Below the pieces are notes generated by a model. The model had not been told where the DNA came from and made no database searches. It worked only from the letters and a program-made list of their open reading frames with translations. 11,113 nucleotides of DNA from an uncultured Micrococcales bacterium. GTDB taxonomy: Bacteria; Actinomycetota; Actinomycetes; S36-B12; UBA10799. Shown here piece after piece: positions 1 to 6,100 of this stretch (within the stretch, counting starts at the first letter, position 1; each line of letters starts with the position of its first letter). Made by a program: the position numbers and the translations under genes. The stretch lies in assembly GCA_937952095.1 (NCBI GenBank), contig CALFYG010000223.1, forward strand, positions 1 to 11,113, read 5' to 3'.

Positions 1-863
1 GGCGACACGACCTGCTGGTAGCCGATGCAAGCGAACGCCCCCGGGTTGTTGACGGTCGAGTTGAACGAGTTGACGGACCGGCCGGTGACGTAATGAGTGC
101 TGGCCGACACGTCGTCTATTCCGACCGCCCACGACGACATCCACTGGATGGCGGGTGGGTTGACCCCGGCGTCGACCAGGGCTCCGTCGAACCCGAGGGC
201 GCCCTGGTCGTCCGACGTGTGGATCAGCACCAGCGGGGAAGCAATCAGCGGGATCGGCAGATACCAGTAGGCGCGCTGGTCGACGGGATGCGAGTTGGTG
301 CCGTCGGTGGCGGTCGGCCATACCCACGCCGTGAACCCGTCGGGCCATGCGGACGGATGGTCGCCGGGTTTCGCCGACCACGGGGCCGGGGCCGGGTTGC
401 CGAGTGGGTCGAGGTCCGCCTTGAACAGCGGCCCCATGTAGACGGGGTTGGTCCACCCGCTCCGGTCGAGGTTCGGGTGCAGCCAGTTGAACGTGACTTG
501 GGGGACCGCAGGCTTAGACCCCCATCCGAGCGGCGGGGGGATCCGGTAGCGGTCGAACTCGGCGATCACGTCGCGGCCCCGCACTGTTGTCACCCGCTGG
601 ACCGGCTGAACGTGCTTGGGCGTGAAGGATGGTCGTTCGATGACCCCGAGCCGGTCGGGGGTTCCCGCTATCGAGAAGGTGACGACCCGGCCCTCATCCA
701 GATTGGTGGCGGACGGTTCGTCGTTGTGGATCGTGAACTCGAAGGCCCCGGCGTCGGAGTCCTCGTCGGTGTAGAACGCCCCGTCCTGCACCGGGATGTC
801 CATGACGTCGTCGTCGTGGCCGAGTGAGTCCCACAGATCGACGGTGAACTTTCGGACCGTCAC
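1..863 (-). CDS. Tail hub-like minor tail protein (partial, 3' end beyond window)
   Basis: I translated the minus strand from a GTG at 863 and it stays open for 287 codons to the left edge, so the C-terminus is missing. The GTG overlaps the TGA of the upstream gene (860-863), which supports this start and coupled translation. Residues 1-115 look like the opening of a phage tail hub or baseplate protein: an acidic strand-rich start, a GRVVTFSIAG strand near 59-68, and RGRDVIAEFDRYRIPPPLG near 95-113. Residues 120-240 are rich in Trp and Pro. They carry NWLHPNLDRSGW and later a TSDDQGALGFDGALVD stretch that resembles carbohydrate-binding jelly-roll or PA14-like domains. Position after the tape measure fits a tail-tip role. 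The coding call is firm; hub function and sugar binding are inference from sequence style and position. Confidence 0.85.
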   Translation of the reverse strand, partial: MTVRKFTVDLWDSLGHDDDVMDIPVQDGAFYTDEDSDAGAFEFTIHNDEPSATNLDEGRVVTFSIAGTPDRLGVIERPSFTPKHVQPVQRVTTVRGRDVIAEFDRYRIPPPLGWGSKPAVPQVTFNWLHPNLDRSGWTNPVYMGPLFKADLDPLGNPAPAPWSAKPGDHPSAWPDGFTAWVWPTATDGTNSHPVDQRAYWYLPIPLIASPLVLIHTSDDQGALGFDGALVDAGVNPPAIQWMSSWAVGIDDVSASTHYVTGRSVNSFNSTVNNPGAFACIGYQQVVS

Positions 864-1363
864 GGGATCACCGCCATCGCCGACGGGTCAGGGATCGTGA
901 TGACGATCCCGACCTTGCAGCCTTTGCCTTGCACGTTGGCTCCCAGGACCGGCGCCGAGACGTGAGCTTCGAACGTGAGGTTGGGTCGGCCGTCGTGCGG
1001 GAACCAGTTGATGGTCTGCAAGCCGTGTGGGGCGGTGGCCGACAGGTTGGCGATCGCGTTGAGGGTGCGAAGGTTGACGACCGCCCCGGTGTGCGGGTCG
1101 GGGTGGGCGACGCCGGTCGGGTCGAACAAGTAGTTCATCTCCATCGGAAGCGGGGCCGACCGGTTCTTCTCGACCAGGGGGTAGGGCCAGGCTTTCCCGA
1201 TCGTGACGACATCCTCACCTTTACCTTGCCGGATGCCGATACGGAACGAGGCGTCGTCCACGAACCGGACGGCGTAGTTGGGGATCGCGTACCCGAAAGC
1301 GTCGGCGAACACTATCTGCGACAGGGTCGGGTCAGGTTCCCACGGCGGGAAGCATTCGGTCAT
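860..1363 (-). CDS. Small tail protein, paralogue B (167 aa)
   Basis: Unrecognised by family, but its position after the tape measure gene and before a hub-like gene implies a tail-tip or distal tail role. ATG at 1363; its TGA overlaps the next gene's GTG by 4 nt. It resembles the 167-residue protein at 2612-3115. Both are exactly 167 residues, both start with an M-[ST]-x-E-C or similar Cys-containing opening with a Trp nearby, and both have an aligned core (YAIPNYAVRFVD here, YTLPNHAVRQVD there). A second shared patch is R-[ST]-A-x-LP followed by a P-x-G motif. Both end in a run of hydrophobic strands, which suggests a beta-sandwich. No signal peptide or membrane segment is seen. The transposon sits directly upstream, so the bases before the ATG belong to the element and no Shine-Dalgarno of the AGGAGG type is visible. 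Confidence 0.85.
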   Translation of the reverse strand: MTECFPPWEPDPTLSQIVFADAFGYAIPNYAVRFVDDASFRIGIRQGKGEDVVTIGKAWPYPLVEKNRSAPLPMEMNYLFDPTGVAHPDPHTGAVVNLRTLNAIANLSATAPHGLQTINWFPHDGRPNLTFEAHVSAPVLGANVQGKGCKVGIVITIPDPSAMAVIP

Positions 1364-1383
1364 CGGGGAAAACCGCCCGAGAT

Positions 1384-1405
1384 GCCCCCGGCTTCAGCCG
1401 TGGGG
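1384..1405 (+). repeat. Left-end subterminal hairpin of the element
   Basis: Stem of four C:G pairs continuing into CGGC/GCCG with a TTCA loop and one bulged T on the 3' side. It matches the right-end hairpin at 2585-2606 except for C instead of T in the loop. It starts about 20 nt inside the inferred left tip, a typical distance for IS200/IS605 left ends, where the hairpin is recognised by TnpA. Confidence 0.8.
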
Positions 1406-1461
1406 AGGGAAGGGCGGCAGCGTTCACCCATGTACATGTCAGACCCCCGTGGGACGATGAC

Positions 1462-2598
1462 GTGGTGGGCGAGGAAACGGTGCGCTACACCTACCGGCTG
1501 CGGCCGGGACGGCAAGCGGAGACGCGCCTCCTCGCCGAGTGGGACTGCGTCCGCTGGGTCTACAACCAGACACTGGAACGCAAGAAGAACGGGGAACGCT
1601 GCCCCAGTCGATGCTTGACCGAGTGGCGGGCTGAGCACGAGTGGCTGCGGGCCGGATCGCAGAATGCCCAACAGTCCGTGTTGTGGAACTTCCCCACGCG
1701 GGCCAAGCACTTCAAGTCCGTGAAGCGGACGCTGCCGTCGATCGCATACACGACCCGCGGCTTCTCGATCCGCGACGACCGGCTGGTGGTGGCGAAGGTG
1801 CCGCCGATCCCGGTCGTGTGGCATCGAGAGTTGCCCTCCGAGCCGACCTCCGTGCGGGTCCACCGGGACGCCGCCGGACGCTGGTGGGCGAGCTTCGTCG
1901 TGCGGCGCGATGTCGAACCACTGCCTGCCGCCGACGGCCGGGGTATCGGCATCGACTGGGGTGTGTCGGCTGTGGCTACCACCACGGACCCCGATTACGA
2001 CCTTCCGCACCCCGAGCACGGCAAGCGTGCCGCAGAGGCGCTGGCCCGATCCCAGCGGCAGATGGCTCGTCGCCGCCCGCCGCGAGGGCATCGGGCGTCC
2101 AGTGGCTACCTCGACGCCAAGCGGCGCACCGCCAAGCTGTACGCGCAGGTGCAGCGCCGCCGTCGCCATGATGCCCTCCAGTGGGCGAACCGTGTCGTGG
2201 TCGACCACGACCTGATTGCCGTCGAGGACTTCCGCCCGAAGTTCCTCGCTCGCTCCACGATGGCCCGCAAGGCTGCCGATGGAGCAGTCGGTGCGACGAA
2301 ACGAACCCTGATCGAACGTGCCGAGCGGGCCGGACGAGAGGTGGTGATCGTTCCGCCCGCCTACACGACGATGACGTGCAGCGCCTGCTCCGCGAGAGCC
2401 AAGCACAAGCTGGCGCTGTCCGAGCGAACTTTCCGTTGCTGTTCCTGCGGGCACACCGAGGATCGGGATCGGAACGCAGCGAGGGTGATCCTCGCCACGG
2501 CTGAGACGAACCGTGCAGGTGTTGAGACTGTGAGACATTCCGATCCTCCTTCCGAGGTTGGTCGGGTGCTGGTTGAGCCTGAAAGCCCCCGGCTTTAG
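1462..2598 (+). CDS. tnpB: TnpB RNA-guided endonuclease (IS605 OrfB)
   Basis: TnpB is an RNA-guided DNA nuclease, ancestor of Cas12, that cuts a target next to a short motif using a guide RNA from the element's right end. All key parts are visible in 378 residues. The N-terminal start TVRYTYRLRPGRQAE is typical of the OrfB N-terminal domain. The RuvC catalytic acids are D165 (GIGIDWGV), E255 (IAVEDF) and D336, or possibly D334 (EDRDRNAA). The zinc ribbon is C306-x2-C309 and C326-x2-C329. Length is near the family norm of about 400, with no frameshift, so it is probably active. The start is GTG at 1462, with GTG 1465 or GTG 1480 (just before RYTYRL) as alternatives. The stop TAG lies inside the right-end hairpin. 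It is transcribed opposite to the tail operon. Family assignment is secure; activity is inferred. Confidence 0.95.
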   Translation: MVGEETVRYTYRLRPGRQAETRLLAEWDCVRWVYNQTLERKKNGERCPSRCLTEWRAEHEWLRAGSQNAQQSVLWNFPTRAKHFKSVKRTLPSIAYTTRGFSIRDDRLVVAKVPPIPVVWHRELPSEPTSVRVHRDAAGRWWASFVVRRDVEPLPAADGRGIGIDWGVSAVATTTDPDYDLPHPEHGKRAAEALARSQRQMARRRPPRGHRASSGYLDAKRRTAKLYAQVQRRRRHDALQWANRVVVDHDLIAVEDFRPKFLARSTMARKAADGAVGATKRTLIERAERAGREVVIVPPAYTTMTCSACSARAKHKLALSERTFRCCSCGHTEDRDRNAARVILATAETNRAGVETVRHSDPPSEVGRVLVEPESPRL

Positions 2599-2611
2599 CC
2601 GTGGGGTGCGT
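2485..2611 (+). ncRNA. Predicted omega RNA (reRNA) scaffold of TnpB
   Basis: In the IS200/IS605 family the guide RNA of TnpB overlaps the 3' end of tnpB and the right end of the element, and its guide is the flanking host sequence. The same layout is available here: the tnpB 3' end, then the hairpin at 2585-2606, then a few bases to the inferred tip. The guide would start at about 2611-2612 and run into the last codons of the small tail protein gene. The 5' limit is a guess; the existence of the RNA is inferred from the family and not shown by sequence alone. Confidence 0.5.
2585..2606 (+). repeat. Right-end hairpin of the element
   Basis: Same fold as the left-end hairpin: four C:G pairs, then CGGC/GCCG with a TTTA loop and a bulged T. 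The TAG stop codon of tnpB (2596-2598) lies across the loop and the 3' stem arm. The hairpin ends about 5 nt from the inferred right tip and probably forms the last stem of the guide RNA scaffold. Confidence 0.82.
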
Positions 2612-3115
2612 TTACGCCAGCACCGCCACGTTGTAGATCACCACGTCCATGGTTGCTTCGACCCCTCCGTCGCGTTGGCCGCCGGTCAGCGTAGGCGGGT
2701 TCACTTTCAGGGTGAGGGCCACGGGGGTCGCCCCCGTGTACGGGGTGTAGGTGACGGTCTGTGTCCCGTCAGCGGTGAACGAGGCGTCAGCGAGGGCGTC
2801 GAGGCCGGACCAGTTGGACGCCCAACCAATCTGGTTGGCCGTGTTGCCACCAGCATCGGCGAACGGCGTGCCTGCCGGGTTGCACTTGAACGACACCAGC
2901 AACGGCAGACTCGCCGTCCGAGACTTCTCGGGCGCAGCGGGTACGGCGGTGAACCCGGTCGAGTGTTCGGCGTCGGCGATGTCGAGGGCTTTGACTTCCA
3001 GGGCGAGGAACCCGATGTCAACCTGCCGGACCGCATGGTTGGGGAGCGTGTACCCGCCGCTGAACACCAGCTTGCCGGTGGAGTAGTCGACGCCCCAGGC
3101 GCATTCGCAGCTCAA
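2612..3115 (-). CDS. Small tail protein, paralogue A (167 aa)
   Basis: Family not recognised. The start is TTG at 3115, overlapping the tape measure TGA by 4 nt (TTGA), which argues for coupled translation; the stop is TAA at 2612-2614. It contains YTLPNHAVRQVD near residues 22-33, RTASLPLLVSF in the middle and a strand-rich C-terminus ending VVIYNVAVLA, suggesting an all-beta fold. It shares length and several motifs with the gene at 860-1363, so the two are likely diverged tandem copies. First gene after the tape measure is where distal tail (Dit-like) proteins normally lie, but it is shorter than usual Dit proteins, so the role is inferred only from place. The transposon begins immediately after its stop codon and leaves the gene intact. 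Confidence 0.85.
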   Translation of the reverse strand: MSCECAWGVDYSTGKLVFSGGYTLPNHAVRQVDIGFLALEVKALDIADAEHSTGFTAVPAAPEKSRTASLPLLVSFKCNPAGTPFADAGGNTANQIGWASNWSGLDALADASFTADGTQTVTYTPYTGATPVALTLKVNPPTLTGGQRDGGVEATMDVVIYNVAVLA

Positions 3116-6100
3116 CGGGACAGCGCCTTCGCCATCGCAGCGGCTGCTGCGTGCTGGTCGAGGGTCATCGGGGCCTGCTGTCCGTCGAGAATCTGCTGCA
3201 GCATCGCCAGCACCATCGGGTCGGTGGAAGCGTCGAGGTTGCGGAGGGCGGCGAGAATCTGCTGAAGCAGGATGTCGGTCGATGGTGACGTCGCAGGCTG
3301 CGGGGCCTGCTGTTGGGCAGCGTTGAGCTGGGCCAAGTCGGACTGTTCAGCAACCACCCTGGACAGGTCCGTGTTCGCCCCGATAGTGAGGGGCTTGACG
3401 GCCAGCCCGGCGTTGGCCGCTTGGCTCAGAGCGAGGGATGCGGCGGTGACAGCGGGGAGGGCTGAGGTCATCCCGTCGACCAGCGACGTTCCGAACAGGG
3501 TGCCGTAGTTGCCGGGGGTGAAGGACGTGGCGAGTGCCTCGGTGACACTGGCGCCGAGTGATCGGGCGACGGGGGCGAGTGCGGCCGTTGAATCGGACAT
3601 GCCCTTGGCGATTCCCTCGGTGACGTACCCGCCGATCTCGATGCCGACCCGGGAGGGTGAGTTGATGCCAAGTGCCTGGTTGACCGAGTCGCGCACCGCC
3701 AAGCCGAGAGCGATGGCGGCAAGGGTGACCCGGAATGTGGACGTCGCCAGCCCGACGACGAGCCCGTCGGCAAAGGACCGCCCGGACGCCAGTCCGGCCT
3801 GGGAGAGCTGGTCAGTGACCCGCAACTTGTCGACCGGGACCCGCACCCCGGCCATGCCCGTGTCCAGACCGGTCTGCACCCCAGTGGTGTAGGCGCCACC
3901 GGCAACGATGCCCATGAGGTTGAGTCGGAGCCCGAGGAACCCTGCCAGGTTGTCGAGCGTGTCGAGGATCCCGGCAGGAAGGGCGGCCCCGGCACGGTGG
4001 CCCGCTTCACTGAAACTCTCGGGCAGCGTATCGACCTGGCCGCGCATGGCACCGAGGCCGGGGTCCAGGGACGTGCCGACCATGCCGAGAACGAGCCCGG
4101 CTCCGACGGAACGCCCGAGGGCGATGCCGGACGTGAGCCCGGCCGGGATGGCTTTGGCGACAGCGGCGGGAACCTGCCCGGCGATGCCCTTCGCTCCGTC
4201 GTCAGTCGAGATGGACCCGAGGCCGTCCTTGACGCCATCGGCCACCTTGGTCCCGGCGTCCTGCCCGACCTTGGTGAGCCGGTCGCTCAGCCCGTTGATG
4301 GTGGTGATGACGTCCTGCAGTTGACGTTCGGCCTCGGTGGCAGGTGGCTGTTCACCGGGGGTGGGGCCGGACCCGAGGGCGGAGGCGACACCGGCCGCTG
4401 CCTTTCTGGCGGCCGCTTCCACCCCGAACTCGGTGATCTTCGCTTTGATGCGGCCGAAGGAGGCATCAAGAAGCGCCTCGTTCTGTACGGACTGGGCGAG
4501 GATCTCGGCGTCCCACTTCTGGACCTGGGCTTTCCCGGCGGCGCCAAGCTGGTCGAGATACTTGGCAAGGGTCTGCGGGTCGAGGTTCTCGTCCGCCAGC
4601 CACTTGGTGAGATTCGGAGCGAAAGTCTCCTGTTCGGCGAGCCTCAGAACGTTGCTCACTTGGAGAGCGATGATCTTTCCGCGTTCAGCGATGGCGTCAC
4701 CGATGTTGGCGAACTTCCCGGCGACGGCGGCGTCGTCCTCGACCTGCCCGCCACCGAGGGCTTCGCGCAGCTTCCCGTTGGTCGATTCGATGGCGGCGAC
4801 GGTGGACGCCCCAGCGGCATGGATCCTGGCGTTGGCGGCGGCGTAGCCACCAGCCGCCCCGTTGGCGAGCTGGTCGAGCGCCGCCTTCAGCTTGGCAGGG
4901 TCGTCGTTCAGTTTGGCTAGTTCGACGGCCAGGTCCCCGAACCCGAGATCCTGCAGCCTGGCGAGACGGCGGATGTTCTCGCCCTTGAGGCGGACACTGT
5001 CGACCATCTTGTCGAGGGCGTCCCCGATGTTGGTGGTGCCTCGGCCCACTTCCTTCACGGCCTGCTCGTCGAACCCGCCGAGCACCGATCCGACAGCCGG
5101 GCCGAGCCCCTTGAGGGTGGTGGCGATGGCGTCGCGCCGGACAGCCAGCCGGGCGTTCTGGCGTGCCATCTCTTCGGTGCCTGCACCGAAGAGCTGATCC
5201 AGATACTTGCCGAGCACGCCGGGGTCGGCGTTGACGGTGGCGAGCTGGGCGGCGAGGTCGCCGAACCCGAGGGACTCCATCACCTTGAGCCGACGGATGT
5301 TGTCGGCCTTCTGGTCGAGGGACCGGATCAGTCGGTTCAGGGCGAGCACCACGTTGCGTTCGGCACCGTTCACGAAACTGGACAGCGACCCTTCGCCGAG
5401 GAACTCCTTGAACGCATCGTTGATCCGCTTGGCGCGGCTCTCCGCCCCGGCCGCAACCTCTTCCGGCAAGATGAAGTCGGACCCGAGGTTGGATCCACTG
5501 AAGGCGTCGAGCACCTGCCCGCGCGCCTCTTTCGACTGGTCGGCGGCGGCGACGAGAAGGTCGGAGGCTTTCGTCCCGGCGACGGACCCTTCGACGATGG
5601 CCGCCGACAGCTTCCTGGCAGCGGCCGAGGCAGTCGGGAAGAGCTTGGAGCCCAGCTCGTCCACGGCGTCGTTGTAGTCCTCAAGCGACAGCTTGCCACG
5701 CTTGTATTCGGAGCGAAGTCGCTCCAGGTTGGTGGTGAAGTTGGCGACCGCACCGGCTTTGACGTCGAACTTGAACTGGGGGTACTTCGTGCTGAAGGCC
5801 GTGTTCATCTCGCCGAAGAACTCGTTCAAGGAAATCTTGCCGTCGGCGAGCTGCTGTTGGAGCTGAGCGAACCGGGAGAGGAACCCGGCCGTGGACGACA
5901 TGGCCGCTTCGGCCCCGAACTTCCACGCCGACATCCCGTCAGCGGCGGCGTTCGTGGCGGCCGACACCCCAGCCGCACCGGACTCCAGGCCCCCGATCAC
6001 CGAGTCGACGGCGTCACCGATAACAGGAAGATCGCCGAGCGGCTTGAACACGCCCAGCAGAGCGGGGACGACGGTGTCGGTGATGAAGGACACCAGTCGG

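Larger units (their letters stand above)
1364..2611 (+). mobile_element. IS200/IS605-type element carrying only tnpB
   Basis: The element consists of a left-end hairpin (1384-1405), tnpB, and a right-end hairpin (2585-2606). The two hairpins are 22-nt direct copies differing at one base, typical of IS200/IS605 ends that are processed as single-stranded DNA. No flanking target duplication is seen, as expected for the family. The ends are inferred from the neighbours: joining base 1363 to about 2611-2612 puts the upstream gene's TAA directly next to, or one base overlapping, the downstream ATG. The exact tip is ambiguous because of the T run at 2611-2613. No Y1 transposase TnpA is present, so movement would need one supplied in trans. 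Inserted against the direction of the tail operon. Confidence 0.82.

Noticed and set aside
93..827. Plus-strand open frame of 244 codons
   Set aside because: It is antisense to the continuous 287-codon minus-strand frame that has a coupled start and Trp/Asp-rich protein-like composition; the plus-strand translation is Arg/Gly/Val-rich as expected from a shadow.
1360..2538. Minus-strand open frame of 392 codons opposite tnpB
   Set aside because: It mirrors tnpB, which has all RuvC and zinc motifs; the antisense product has no recognisable motif and would overlap the element end and the next gene's start.
2585..2606. Right-end hairpin as a rho-independent terminator of the tail operon
   Set aside because: On the minus strand it is followed by only three T residues, and it is fully explained as a transposon end.
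1364..2611. Target site duplication or terminal inverted repeats of a DDE transposon
   Set aside because: No duplicated flank and no inverted ends; the hairpins are direct copies, as in single-strand IS200/IS605 elements.
860..3115. Diversity-generating retroelement or phase-variation system acting on the two similar tail genes
   Set aside because: No reverse transcriptase and no template/variable repeat pair at DNA level; similarity is only at protein level.
3997..4920. Plus-strand open frame of 307 codons inside the tape measure region, and similar ones at 5857-6678, 6512-7519 and 8089-8907
   Set aside because: Shadows caused by high GC opposite the tape measure gene; Gly/Arg/Asp-rich or Ser/Arg-rich translations without domains.
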